The notes under the pieces: model-generated
What the model was told of the DNA's origin: nothing
The model's database searches: none
What the model saw: only the letters and a program-made list of their open reading frames with translations
Program-made: the position numbers and the translations under genes
Source of the DNA: Enoplolaimus lenunculus
Taxonomy: Eukaryota > Nematoda > Enoplea > Enoplida > Thoracostomopsidae
Length of the DNA stretch: 64,000 nt
NCBI GenBank assembly: GCA_030248215.1
Contig: JASANG010002537.1
Location: 62,001 to 126,000 of the forward strand
Direction of reading: 5' to 3'
In this document: piece by piece, positions 24,896 to 37,931 of the stretch
How positions within the stretch are numbered: position 1 is the first letter of the stretch
Layout: each line of letters begins with the position of its first letter

Positions 24896-27800
24896 GTTAG
24901 TATATATGCCTTAAATGCAATCTTTGTGGCAAATTAGGACTTTTAAAATGAGCACTTTATTCTTAATTTAGATTCTACCTGCTGTAGTGACCAGAATAAG
25001 AGGGGGGCTGATATTTATTTGGCCTCACCAGAGGGTATCCCTGTTAATCAGTTAAGGACTATTATTCAGTTAAGGACTGTTATTTATTTTCAACCAACGC
25101 TCCGCCGAGCCAATGTAGAGAATAGGGCCGGAACAGTAGCATAAGCATATTTCTAAACCTAAGACTTAGCCTCAGCTTAAGCGTAAGAATGTGCCTATAC
25201 TTCAGCATAAGCCTAAGGCTAAGCCTAAGCAGAAAAATTAGACTAAAGTTTAACCTAACTCTACTGTAGAGAGCCGAATAAAAGGGTGGTAATAAGTGGT
25301 GGTCCCTATTTTGAGTCCCAATCTAGGATTCCGTATCCCTAATAATATTCCGTAAGGAAAGGCCAAATAAATATCAGTCCCCCTCTTATTCGGGTCACTA
25401 CAGTATTATAGTCCTGCCGGAAAACGTTCCGGCACTGTTCTATACATAAGTCCTCCGCCCCCCTTCGTTACTGATATATATTTGGTTCTGCAATTATCCG
25501 TAGAATTAAACGTTTATTTGTCTTGTATCAAAAACTTAAGCAATGATGCAAGGTTATACATAGGAATGTACTTTCAAAGCTTAAGTTACGCTTTTAAGTT
25601 TTGAACTCTATTTTATTTAATCTTGGAGTCATTTATGCACTACAAGTACGGATAATTGACATTTATGGACTCTAATTATGGTTTAGGGGCTCAATCAGCT
25701 TACGGATTTCTATTAGGGATACGGATTCCGATTGATTGGAACTCGAAATGGGGACCCCCTGTTTCTCCCCCTCTTGTTCGGGCCGCTACAGTAGCTACTC
25801 AAATCGAGAATTTTAAAAAAGACGACGCAGGCGATTGTTAAAACAACTTTCAACTGTTAAACTGTAACTTAACGCTGGAAACTTTGATGTTTTACAAACA
25901 AGTTAAACGACAATCGAAACTATGATGTTGAGAGAGCATTGGACCAGGAAGCATTTACTCAATCCCGTTGAGCTGCGTGGACTTTATTTCATATCTGTAG
26001 CTTTTAGCCACATCTGACCTGTCGAGTGAAGAGCGGGCTCGTCACCAAGTGGGGGCCAGGGGGCTTAGCCCCCTGGACAAATTTTGCCCCCCCCCCCTAG
26101 AAATTCCAACGTTGCTTGTAAGTCAAACCTTTGAATGCCCCTCCTGAAAATTTTTAGCCCCCTCTAGCAAGGTGAGCTAGTTACTGGCCTGATGAAAAAG
26201 CGAATTTTATAGATCTGGAAAACTCCAATTTAAACAGAGAAATGAATTTAACATTCTTTATTTAAATGCAGAGAGTATGTCCCATACAAGCCCAGCTAAG
26301 CAATTTTGAATAAGAAGCGAGTTATACTTTATTTAAGCAATTTTAATATTAAGAGATATCCTTTAAAAAGGTAATATCGGAAAAATTTAATGCAGAGTTT
26401 ATATATATTTTTGGAATATACCAAGAGAACAGTCTTCTCTAATTCATTCCTTCGCTGAAAGAAGACATTTAAAAACTTGCTAAAATGTTCAAATCGTGCT
26501 CTGTGCGATTGTGCGACTGAGAAGTGAAACATACAGGAAAGGTTAAACTTAAATCCAAATCGAAAATTTTTGAAAATCTCACAATCACGACAACGAAGCT
26601 TTATCCGAAAACAGCCATCGCCAAGTATAGTCATCCAAATCGACAGCTTTCTGTAAGCTTTTATCTCTATACGACTGGCAAATTTTTGTACGAAACTGTT
26701 TTATTATGAGCCACAATACAACAATGTGATCACTTCGCAAACGTGAATCATGCAGTCACAAAGGATCAAAAAATTTTGTTGGGAAGGGCAGCGTGGCAGA
26801 AAATAGTTCGAAAAAACATCACGAGACAAGCGTGCGAGAAGCCAAACACAATTTTCGTACGTAATCTTAATTTAAAAATTTGGATTTATCTGTGTTGGAG
26901 GCAAAGCCTGGTTGAACCCACCGTTGATCAGAAATTGGCGTTTTTTGGTATTAAATTTAATGCGCTGTTTAATTTTATTTTGTTCTGGTTTTTTGACGCT
27001 CTAAACGACTAAAGCACACATTTTGACAATAGGTTTTCTTTATTATATATGTGATTCAAAAATAAAAAAATATTTTCCGGCTTTAAATATGGATCTATGA
27101 GTATCATTCGTCATCCGTAGCTACACTTTTGTTGTAACCTTAGACTAACGATTGACGTTGGAACGTTTCCAGCCATTGTTATGTTTAGACCCGTGGACCT
27201 TTAGCGATCCTGGCAAAGACCAGAGCCCAACGCTTGGGCTCGAGAACCTGAATGCGTCGGATTCATATTTCGTTTAAAAAAGCGTGGGTTTGGTACTTTT
27301 GTACGTTTTAAAATAGCTATTAATTGATGTAACGTTTTCGAAAGACAACAATTTCAAAAAATTGATTTCATTTTCTTCGACAATTTATACTCACTTTATG
27401 TCTTCAGTCATAAATTACAGTTTACACATTTATGATTATTTCACCACAATATTCACCATTTCCTTTAGTTCCCTTTAAAAATGTAAAAAATTCGAAATAA
27501 ATAGCAATGCATCCTTCGGCTATTTTCACACCATTTCTAAATATATCCTTACCTTAACACTGATTCCTTCGCCTCGACACCATAAAATGTTGCTACGGAA
27601 TTTATCCCTATATATACTAATCGGCTTCTTAATTAATGTTGTAGTAAATGTTCATACAGTATCAGATCAAAGGTCTTCTGTTTGTATTTAAGCGTCAGTG
27701 CATAGCATAGAGCTATTCTGATAAAACCAAAACGTAATCCGTAGAAACGTATTTCTTATCAATCTATCACTTTCGGCAGTAAATTTACGATTATCGGCGC

Positions 27801-28743
27801 TTTTTAAAACTGTCATTCATCATTTGAACACAAATAGATTGCTAAATATATCGCAGCTATTAAACACTGCCACAACCTCATCGTAAAAGCCTGAGTGTAA
27901 CCGGATACTAAACTTATGATTTAGAAACTATTCGTGGTTGTTGTCACTTCCGTTGTTAATGCAACCGGAAAATACGATATCTTAATCTTTTCATTGGTTT
28001 ATCGTGAGTCTTTTTTTAAAATACAGAAACCGGAGAGTTAATAAATACCGGAACCGGAAACAAAAAATTCTTACCGAAAAATTCATTTTTAAATCGGTTT
28101 TAACGGTGTAAACACACGTTTACGATGCCAAAACCCTGAAACAAATGCAGTAGCTGGAAACGCATTATAAATTGTAAAGTATGACCAAATTGAAAATTTT
28201 GGCGATACACGCTCAGACAATTTTCGAAAAATAAGTTAAAATATATGTCAATTCCCTAAATTTTGAGAAATTTTAATATTGAAAAATACCGGAAAAATTC
28301 CGGTGAAAAAATACCGGTTTTTATGCCGGAAGCGGAATTCCGGCCACAACCTGTTGCTCAGTTACCCCGGTAACGGAAACGCATTCAATACTGAAAATGT
28401 TCAACCGCATGCGTTTTCTAATAAGGCTTTCACGTCACTTTATCTGCCCATTGCACTCGAGATTAAGCACACATATTTAATATTGAAAACAAACAATATG
28501 TGAAACAAATTTCAGAGCATACGCTGACACGATGGAACACCAAATCAAACTACAAAATTAAATTTTGAGCAGCAAATGGGCAATTTTTATTTTGTGCCCG
28601 ACCTGGCCTTACCGAGGTCATTAGATGCGGTTATTGGCAAAATTTACATATTAAATCATCCACACGGCCAATGTTACCCTAAAGGCTGCCCCATTTTCCC
28701 GTGACTGCAACGCACCAAGAGTACACACAACAAATATAATTGC

Positions 28744-28850
28744 GACAGTGGGGACAGTTTGGAAAGACAGCAGGACAATTGGGACACGGGACAGTTGGGA
28801 CACCAGCGGACTATTGGGGCAGCGGGACAGTTGGGACTACAGCTGGGTAC
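28744..28850. repeat. GGGACAGTTGG minisatellite
   Basis: Degenerate units of about 10-18 bp based on GGGACAGTTGGGACA repeat about six times. A related block lies at 30783-30915. Confidence 0.6.
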
Positions 28851-28989
28851 TGGATATCTGGATATGAAGAATACACGGATATATCTGAAAAGAAACTTGT
28901 ATCCGGATATCTAAAATGGTATTGCGTAACAACATTTTTAGGAATAATTTGCATTGTTTCACCATTAAAGTCAGGGTTTTTTCAAATCC

Positions 28990-29330
28990 CAAGGTGTGCT
29001 AATTAATGTGCAAAATAAAGTCAAGGTGTGCAAAATTAAGTCTAAGTGTGCTGAATGCAGGACTGTTTCGTGGGCGCTACAAAATAAGAAGAGAATCCGG
29101 CGAGCCGTCGACTTTCGGAGGATCTGCTTCCACAGAACCACTAGAGATTAATTTTGCCGGATTTGAAGAAGATGAAATAAATGAAAGGCAACAGAACATG
29201 AATTTCGATTAGTTTTAAACAGGTGTTTTCAATTTTTGTTCCACTGTAAGGTGTGTAAATTAATGTGCAAAATTAAGTCTAGGTGCGCAAAAAATAAGTT
29301 TAAGTGTGCAAAAGCACACTATTTTGCACA
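28990..29330 (+). repeat. GTGTGCAAAATTAAG repeats flanking a short acidic open frame
   Basis: Units such as AAGGTGTGC and TGTGCAAAATTAAGTCTA occur on both sides (about 28990-29050 and 29253-29330). Between them is an open frame ending at 29212 whose last part (GGSASTEPLEINFAGFEEDE and onward) has a protein-like, acidic composition. It may be a captured C-terminal exon or an element's own gene fragment. No family was recognised. Confidence 0.35.
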
Positions 29331-31671
29331 AAAAACCCCTGAAAGTAGCTGGAGCTGACGAAAAGAAATTCTGTATTTAAACCTGAGTTACAATATTGAA
29401 CCACATTCCTGGATAATTCCATGATGATTTAAAATTTTGATTTCTCAAAACATGCGAAAATTAAAAACACTTCAATATAGCTTGATGTTTATCGGAATAC
29501 TGACTTCGTTTTTTACATTATCTCAAAATTAGCCCAATGAAATATTTGCATCGAATACGCCCCGTCAAGTACTAAATACGTTACCTTTGCAAGAAACAAA
29601 ATCTGCTTAATATATTCATATACCAAGTCATGTCGCGAGATTACATACTGGGCGTCTTTTTAAATTCTGACCGCTCTTGGTTTAAGAATATGATGCTATT
29701 TAGTAAATGGCTAGGTTGCCAATTTGGCAATCTGTAAAGGGCACATTTGAACTTCCCATAACACGGAACCTACGAGCTCATAACTTTTGAATTTTTATCG
29801 TGAAACAGTAAATTAGGTGCGCTAAACCAGTCACCAAACGCAATAAAAGACGCGATTCAACTCAGCACGTCCGTTTTTTACACAGTAATATACATGAAAA
29901 ATAAAGATTTCTGAACTGTTGAAAATACATTTTGGTTATACTGTAATCCATATAAGATCACAAAAAGTGAAAGTATATACTTAAGTCTTAAAAAATTGAA
30001 ATTTAATTTAAATTATTAGAAGAGGTTATGAGGAGCCAAATCGGCGTTATGTACCGATATATTAAGGCTAGAACACCGATATATTAAGACTAGAACGAGC
30101 CCTGAAGATACGGACAAAATATTATTTTTATCAATGTAACAACAAAACCATATTCCTAACTCTACTGCGGTCTAGTGAGACAGCGGAAGCTAGCGGATCC
30201 AGAAAAGGGGGCGGTTTTTGTAATAAAATAGTAAGATTCTTACCTTACAAGTTTTCCTTTCAGGCAATTTTTTGTGATAAAACGATAAGGTCCTTCCTAC
30301 TTTGAAATTTCTGGATCCGCTGCTGAAAGCGGGGCGTCATTAAAAGTAACATGGGCTGATGTTTGTACGATTTAGCGTAAGTATATTTTAATGTGGTTCT
30401 TTCTTCATGGAGCATAAAACGACTCATATATATAGTAGGGAAGGGTGACATTCGATAGAATCGTAGACAAATTAAATCAACTAAATTTCAGGTGGCCAAC
30501 GCAAGCATTTTCTAAACCGAATACCCAGCCCTATTGAAGCAGTTGCATAATAAAAACCTATTTTTGGAATTGTATGTTTTACGCTGATACCAATCTGCTT
30601 GTGGGTCAGGATACTTCCCTTAGAGCAACAAGTTAAAACAAGTGTTTGAGAAACGAAGATTGAGGTTCCAAAAACGCAAAACCGAGCTTCGGATATCCGA
30701 AACATTAATTTCGGATATCCGGATAAATATTCGGCAGGAATTGCCAGATATCCGGATATGATAAAATATCCGATCCCATCACTAGTTGGGCAGGTGGTAC
30801 ACTTGGGACAGCGGGCAGTTGGGACAGTTATGACAGGTGAGACAGCGCCGGACAGCTGGGAAAGTTGGCACAACTCGGGCAGTAGGACACTATAAAACAG
30901 CGGGACAACTGGGCTCACAACAAAACAAAGCTGTTACACATAGAAAATTTTTTAATAGAATTCTCAGGGGGGCTACCGCCACCTAACCCCCGCAAGTTAA
31001 AGGGACCCTAAGCTGGAATGGAGGGCTGTGGCCTCCAAACCCCCACACAAAACCATTCATCATTGAAACACTTATCCTGTTCAGCCTCAGCGGCCCTCGA
31101 AACTGGAATCAGGGGAAGCTGCACCCCCCCCCCCGAGATAAGTAAAAACTGCCCCTACCACACAATATTCTCAGTGTATATATTGCTGTGCATTTGTAAA
31201 CAGGAGTGCATATGTTTGCACTCTCGGTATATTGCTGTCCCGGACAATGGGGCATCCTTTATCGTAACACGGACCGTCCATGCTATGTTTACTTACGTAG
31301 GCTTAGACGTAAAAATTGTACCTCCTTTTAGGAGCCCCACCTCCACTTTGTTTGCGCTATTTGATGCGTCCTCAGATCATATAAGAACCACGGAAACAAA
31401 CAAAACTTTAAAAAAGTATAGGCATTTTGATTTGTCCACAAGACTCACTGTATACTATACCGTTTTCACATAGTCCCTCGGAAGGGACTTCAAAAATATA
31501 TATTTATGCACGTTGTACACAAACTGATCTACATCCGCGCAAATTTAGCCTACTGTTACTGTGAAAACAATGAACATCAATGAATAAGACTACGTAGATC
31601 AAATGCAACATAAACATAGAGTTTTTTGGTATATACAAGAATGACGAAAAAAGAAATAAGGTAAACTAATG

Positions 31672-31861
31672 ATTACGCTATACTGGCCGCGGGCCGCCGG
31701 ATGCCGTCGCGCTGTACGTCGGCGCGAGACATGGTGAAACTTTTGCCGCACGCCGCCGCGCGGTGCTGTAAACTTTTTAAAAATTACCGCACGCCGCTGT
31801 GCGCCGGCGTACGGCGGCGCGTGCCGGGGTACGGCTCGGTAAACTATAGCGCAACCCTAAC
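31672..31861. mobile_element. GC-rich short element, copy 2
   Basis: A 190-bp stretch dominated by GCCGCGCG, GCCGCCGG and GGCGCGTGCC words, bounded by TACGCTATACTGGCC on the left and TATAGCGCAACCC on the right, which are partly inverted copies of each other. It is a sharp GC island in AT-rich DNA and is related to 19212-19320. Confidence 0.5.
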
Positions 31862-32798
31862 AATCATGGTACATAATTAGTATATGGTACTTAGATATGA
31901 ACGATATAACAGTCTGCACATTAAAATACAAAATGCAGTAAAATTATTATTTTGCCAAACAGATTTGCATACTTGCCAAAGAAAAATGGGATAATAAAAA
32001 TTTTAAACGGTCAAAATCCAAATTTAATTATAATACCGCTTGGCCGACACTAAAATTTGTTGTAACCACAACGGAAAATTTCAATATAGCACGTCATTTA
32101 AAATTATTTTGCAACAGTTAAAACTTTTTTTACCATAAAATACTACGCTATGGTACCAACAACACCAAATAATTAAGTAACACAAATCCAGCAGTGACAT
32201 CATTGACAACAATTCATTGCATTAATCATTTTAAGCAAACTTCAGCCAAAACAAAAATGAACACATTGAACAAAGCAACTAATACAGGTCACGATGCAAT
32301 AAGAGCTATTAAAGCTGTAAGTGCAATAAGCTAATTAGAGCTCATCGTAAATGTATCCCAAAAAATGGTTAACGACAACAAAAAGCTCTCTATGCGAACA
32401 CTCTCAAGTTTGCCAGAAACAACATACGTGAAATCTGGCTTCTGTCCGAAATAAGTTTCGCAACAGAGTGATCTTGTAGAGAAGCTATGCTTCGTTACAC
32501 ACCATGGAAAACGCAAAACTATATCGTGACTGCACCTTAAATTGACTACTACTGTGTAAGCGAACAAAATGCTTCCAATGTCATCACGGATTATTGTGAT
32601 GTATTTCCACTGAAAAGTTTTGCAATGGCCACCATTAGCGTTATTGTTAGAGCATCTTTGGTACACCATCGTTTTGCATCAAACTTCCCGGTTTATCTTA
32701 TTTTCATTTCAGTTTGCTTCTGTTGAGGAATTCGAAAACAATCGATGCGCAGATAATCGCAGAACTGATTGCATATGACGTAGCAGTAGCACAGTAAA

Positions 32799-32804
32799 TT
32801 TATT
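32799..32804 (-). terminator. Polyadenylation signal AATAAA for the phosphotransferase gene
   Basis: The plus strand reads TTTATT, which is AATAAA on the minus strand, about 108 nt downstream of the predicted stop codon of the choline/ethanolamine phosphotransferase gene. Its position suits a short 3' UTR. Confidence 0.4.
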
Positions 32805-32911
32805 GAACAGTAAATCTTAAATTATAAAATTCTAAGAACAATAAAAAGCCAAAAATCCAAACAATACTTGATCTTAACTGTACTAAATCGCTAACGGTAA
32901 ACATTGAACAT

Positions 32912-35900
32912 TTAAGCAAATTGTGTGTTGCCACAAGTTTTGGGCGCGGAGCAATCCATTCGTATCTGGTTGAACTATTAATATACACCAAACCATGTCA
33001 CAAACCAAACACTTACACAACTACCAACCAACACTGCGTATTCTGGAAGAAAATTGTTGCAATACTGATTCAAAAATAGCATCAAAGGACCATACAAAAT
33101 CGAATCCCACGACACGAGCTCACTTTTGCTCATATGAGCCACCTATAACAGAACAGTGATTTAATTACAAAACAAAAAATAACTGCAAACCTTGTTCAAA
33201 AACCACCAACTTTCTTGGTGACAAGAAGTTTACCAACCAAACGAAAGTCATACTTTTGGATTAAAGAACGCAGAATGCAAAACTTTTTTGGCCCTTTGAA
33301 CACATTTTCGTGGGATTGTAACTTTGTTACCAACCGTCATCAATACTATATACAAACTGAGCAACGTCAGTGAGAAACAGGAAACGCAAAACACATCAAA
33401 AAGCTTCAGTATCCAAGCCACTGAAACCAAAAAGCTTCATAGTCCATCGCTCAGTTGTTTAAAAAGTTACCTGGAGAACACATGATACTGCTGAATTCAT
33501 ATAATGTAAAACAAAACCATCACTTACAATGAGACGATTAGTTATTTTCGACGTGACTAGACCAAACGTGATCAAATATAACACAATATGTTCGACAAAA
33601 ACACCGGAACTTGACGATTTGTAATAGATCATTATTGCAGGGACCAGCGCTTGCAAGATTGGAATGATTGGAAATATTACACTGGTGTCCTGCAAAAATA
33701 ACTTAAAAACAGTATAATATATATTTTATATTGAGATATGTAAATTTATCAAAGTGAGCTAGTCTTTAATTCGGACATCAAACGGAAGCATTTGCAACGC
33801 ATAGTTGCCAACTGAAATCGAACAGTAGATCAGATATTTCGTATTTATCTAGCTTCATCACAAATAATTACGTACTAAACTATCATTCATTACATGCTTT
33901 TAAATCATTAGTTTGGCAGTCAATTTCTTCTAGAATTCGTAACTACGAGAATCCAGCAGAAGTTTAAAGTTCTAGGCGATGTGATATGCTCAAGTATGTT
34001 TGGAGATTAGCACGATATTACTGAAATTAAGCCATCTACGCGCTACGTAACTTTCAAAACTAACCGCAACAGTCGAGCCATTTTTTCCGACACCTCCAGT
34101 GAAAACAACCTCCAGATACTGATGCATTTGTCTTAAACCCATACAAAGCGAGAACGTCACTGCCAATACCCGAAGTTCAAACTTGCCAAATATCTAAAAA
34201 ACATAACATGGATATCAAAAATAATCCAAAATATAAAAACAAGTTACAAGCAGTTACCACAATAGAATGAGAGTTTTATTTAATAGATATGTTTTAAAAC
34301 TAGATGCGCCCTTGAACAACGACTTAGAAAAATATATGCAAACAGTCTTACTATTAGCACTGAATTTAATAAAATTTCTACACTTCTGAAAATGAAGTAA
34401 TGCGAATAATCACGCCTCGAAAACTTTCTACCTCGAAGACATTTCTACTACTAGTCAATCATGTGCTTGGTCACAAACACGTATCCAAAACTTACCGCAA
34501 TTGTCCACAGATGTGGCCCAAACAAAAATGACATAAAGCATATAAATATCACCAAAAACTGAGCCTCCGTGACATCAAACCTGTAACGTTAAGCCAAAAA
34601 ACTGAAAACCATTTTATTCCATACGACTGCACGGATTACCCATAACCAGAGTCATTTAAAGTCAAATTTATATTCTCACTTTCTTCTATTAGTCATTTAA
34701 TGTAGTTTAAAAAGAACCGCCTCTAGTTAAAATCGCCACAAATCTTAACGTCTCCAGTAAACACAGACTCACTGATTACATAGGCTTAGTAACTTCATCA
34801 TTAAAAAAACTAAATGAAGACGATTGCAAAATGCAAACCAAGCAAGACTCATTACCTATGAAACTGAAGATGGCCGGAACAATATGTCTGCCAATGTGCC
34901 GTGTAAAATAATAAAAGAGAAACCATACAACCACATAGCATCAAATCAGGTTTATCACCAAGTTTCATGGCAAGAGCAACTTCCAACGATATGAATACTA
35001 AAAGTAGTAGCAGCACTTCAAAGCGCTAATTTCTATAATAGGTTCGCCATGAATCAGAATAGTGAACATGATGTTTAAAGCAACATAGCTATTGACAGGT
35101 AAAACATTTTGGAAACAGACACTGCATAAGTAATTTATACAATTTTATTATGTCAGCTTTCGCCTGTGCGCAACCTTGAAAACGCTGTAATTACTAAGAT
35201 AGAATTAAGTCTCTTTTATCTTGAATAACACACCAAAAATTACTGAATTATCACAACAAACTTCTTGACATCAATACCTTGCGGTTAGAGCTGTCCCGGG
35301 GTCAAAGTTTCAAAATAATTTACAGTTGTGGCTGTTCAACTTTGGTTCATATAAAAGAAAAATACGTTTATACATATATAAATTTTACCAGCCGTGTAGC
35401 CAGAATTTTCAATTGGGAAGAAGAGGTGTGGGCAAAGAAGAGTTGCAGTAGCGGTTGAGTTTCGAAACTTCGTAACTTTTAAATTGATGTGTCCAATGAA
35501 AAATCTAATCTTGTGCGGGTTTGTAACTCCAGGGTATTTTTTCAAAAAACTTCGTAACTTTTAAATTGATGTGTCCAATGAAAAATCTAATCTTGTGCGG
35601 GTTTGTAACTCCAGGGTATTTTTTCAAAATAGAAAACGGCTTCAAAGAACTTATAAGCTAAGTACTAAGAACCTCACTGAATATATTTACCTTTTGAAGA
35701 TCTAGTTTTTGGGCAGTTTTCGCAACACCGTTTAGGCCCCACGACACCTCTGCTTGCAACATATCGTAGCAGGTACAACCAGATATCTGGCTCCGGCAAA
35801 AAATCGACAGCCGGCTCCAGTTTCACATTGCCGGATATTTTATTGCTAAAAATATGACATAACTCTATATAATACTAATGTTTATGAAAAAATCCCCATA

Positions 35901-37112
35901 TTTCATTGTCATAAATTTTGCTCAAAACCACAAAATAAGCACGTCAAGAAAGACTCTTGTAGAAACAAAATTATCCTGTTATAGCACGTGGTACTACATT
36001 AGCATGATTTAGATAAAGTTTTCTTTTAATTTTGCACTTAAATGTGTTTCTCCGGCAAATGACAGAGCCGGCGATTTTTTTGGTATCTGGTTGGACCTCA
36101 TGGAGAACGATATATACATACTAATGCTATATTACGTACCCTGTGACAACGAATCACATCCATGATCAAACATTTCTCCAAGTGGCGATGCAGTATTAGT
36201 TCGTCGCGCTTGTTTTCCATCAGTCGCATCAAGTGTTTGGTACAAGAATAACGCTACCGCGCAAAACAAATACGCCCAACGAGGAGCCTAAAAATACAAT
36301 TGTCGATTATCAAAATACACAATAATACATGCACAAATTTGTTAAACTAGCGATTGCAGCTTACGTACATAATACAAAAACATAAGTAAACATTTCACAA
36401 ATAGTAATCCAAAACAAACGTTCTTTAATTCATTAAGATATTAATGCTATGCCTGAACCAGACCTGTCAAAATATTTCAGAACCAAGTTTCACTTATTCG
36501 TTAATAAATCTAAACATAGCTACCAAAAATAAAAATAATAACCTCTTGTTTTCCATCTGGGCTATAGTAAGAAACAATGAGAACGGCGGTCATGTTGAAA
36601 ATGAGACCAATCAATGTAATTACGTTCGGTGCTAACCATAATGGATATTTGGTTACTAGCCAACTCCAAAACTTATTCATGCATGCACCGTCCAAAAAGG
36701 ATATGTCGCTGGCACTAAAACCAAAATGAATTTTCCAAGGGCGTAACCGATATTCTAGTTTCCTATTGTGATTAGAATTCCAGCTGATATTGAATTCCGT
36801 TATTTCAATACAAAAAGCAGACCGAACTGCAATGTAAACTTGTTTTCCCTAGTTAAAACCGTTTTTCCATTATCGAATCAGTTGTATTTGTATTTTATGT
36901 AGTTTAGAGCAAAATGAGTCGAAATTAAAGCCAAAATTTCAATAGTGAAACCAAACAAAACATGACTGAAAAATAATTTCTCTCAAAACCTCAAACAACA
37001 GCTCACATAACTCACATAAGCAACAACCACTGTACCTCAAAACTAGTCTGTAATTCTGCATAATCAAATACTACCGCTCATTCGGCAGCGGAGATATAAA
37101 ATCAAAAAGCAT
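32912..37112 (-). CDS. Choline/ethanolamine phosphotransferase (CEPT1/CHPT1-like)
   Basis: This is an integral membrane enzyme of the Kennedy pathway that joins CDP-choline or CDP-ethanolamine to diacylglycerol, normally in ER/Golgi membranes. Exons on the minus strand: 37075-37112, 36543-36714, 36140-36287, 34856-34997, 34496-34580, 34065-34193, 33528-33689, 33017-33142, 32912-32974. Phases match and total 1065 nt (354 aa). The catalytic motif DGx2ARx8Gx3Dx3D is intact ([18 protein letters not shown]). Family landmarks include [31 protein letters not shown] and VAHMSKSE. The first exon ([12 protein letters not shown]) rests only on phase fit and a short resemblance to the family N-terminus. 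The family's LKRLEEHRY segment is missing, so the start is tentative. The last two exons are split by a 42-nt intron; without it, translation would stop soon after. Choline versus ethanolamine preference cannot be told from this sequence. Confidence 0.9.
35465..35629. repeat. 82-bp tandem duplication
   Basis: An 82-bp unit (starting AACTTCGTAACTTTTAAATT and ending ATTTTTTCAAAA) occurs twice in direct succession with no visible difference, in an intron of the phosphotransferase gene. Identity implies a recent duplication or an assembly artefact. Confidence 0.85.
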
Positions 37113-37190
37113 GATTTTCGCCGAAAGTTTGTGCACATGTGCTCAACTCTAAATGAAAATTTCAAAAATATATAAACTCACCATATTCTG

Positions 37191-37271
37191 AGGAAATTTT
37201 TTTCTATTATTTCAATAGAGGAAATTTTTTCCTATTATTTCAATAGAGGAAATTTTTTTCCGATTATTTCA
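37191..37271. repeat. Short tandem repeat, about 35-bp unit, three copies
   Basis: GAGGAAATTTTTTTC followed by TATTATTTCAATA recurs three times, the last copy slightly changed. Confidence 0.75.
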
Positions 37272-37530
37272 CAATTTCATAAGAAAGAAACTTTACACTT
37301 AAGTCAGTTTTTGTGAGGGGGTCGCTATGGTTAAAAATAAAAAGGTTCTCGAAATATAGTCACTATATATTTTTGAAACCTCCAGGTAGAGTCGATTACA
37401 AACATATCAAAGTTTTTGCTAAAATAACTTAACATCAAATTTTCTAAAATTAGTATATATAAGATACATATGTGTCGTGTCAGAAACCCTTTCTTTGTTT
37501 TAACCATAAACTTTTCCCGATATATATGAT

Positions 37531-37595
37531 ACAGACGGCAATCGAACCTCGAACCCATCGCTCGCGAGCTTTCCATTACACTACGCGGCCGATAT
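37531..37595 (-). other. tRNA-like sequence (SINE head or tRNA pseudogene)
   Basis: On the minus strand the sequence begins GGCCGCGTAGTGTAATGG (A-box-like) and contains GCTCGCGAGCGATGGG followed by GAGGTTCGATTGCC (B-box-like). The stems do not form a clean cloverleaf. It most likely derives from a tRNA-related SINE or a decayed tRNA gene. Confidence 0.4.
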
Positions 37596-37628
37596 TAATA
37601 TGTGCACGTATTATAAATACGTATATAT

Positions 37629-37931
37629 CAGGGTGCAACCGGAATTCCGGTTCCGGCATTTTTCACCTTCCGGTTCCGGTTCCGGCAAGTTTTTACCGGA
37701 TTTAAAAATTCCGGTGTTATAATTTGGCCGTTTTCTTAACTTTACGAAAATCTAAAATACAACAAATAAAATAAATACCTATGGTCGGCTAAGGTTGTTT
37801 CATAAATAATAGAGCAAAAAATACGATTAAAATGAAATTTTTAGTGAAATGCATTTTTCATTTTCCGGTTCCGGTTCCGCTAAAATTTTCAAATTCCGGT
37901 TCCGGTAAATTGTAATTCCGGTTGCACCCTG
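37629..37931. mobile_element. hAT-like MITE with CAGGGTGCAACCGG ends
   Basis: Long perfect-looking terminal inverted repeats (CAGGGTGCAACCGGAATTCC and its complement at the other end) bound 303 bp rich in TTCCGGTTCCGG. CAGGG-type ends are usual for hAT elements. Related copies: 8645-8693, 12170-12250, 28020-28345, 35778-36100, 38421-38873, 50925-51030 and, with CAGGGTGTAAAC ends, 58526-58893. Confidence 0.7.

Larger units (their letters stand above)
24896..32911. other. Gene-poor, repeat-rich region between annexin gene 2 and the phosphotransferase gene
   Basis: No host gene was recognised. Contents include telomere-like and CTGTAGTGACCCG MITEs (25000-25800), a CCCGTAGCCA-type copy (26037-26192), a CCGGAATTCCGG-rich hAT-like fragment (28020-28345), GGGACAGTTGG minisatellites (28744-28850, 30783-30915), GTGTGCAAAATTAAG repeats around a short open frame (28990-29330) and a GC-rich element (31672-31861). 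Stretches such as 26200-28000 and 31900-32790 show nothing I can name. Confidence 0.45.

Noticed and set aside
28740-29006. 88-codon repetitive protein (GQFGKTAGQLGHGTVGT style)
   Set aside because: It is the direct translation of the GGGACAGTTGG minisatellite.
31018-31473. 151-codon open frame on the plus strand
   Set aside because: It starts in a C-run-rich, repeat-like patch, has no splice or family support and no recognisable domain; it is compatible with chance in this window.
32331-32669. 112-codon minus-strand open frame downstream of the phosphotransferase gene
   Set aside because: No recognised domain, and similar lengths occur by chance here; it may be 3' UTR or intergenic sequence.
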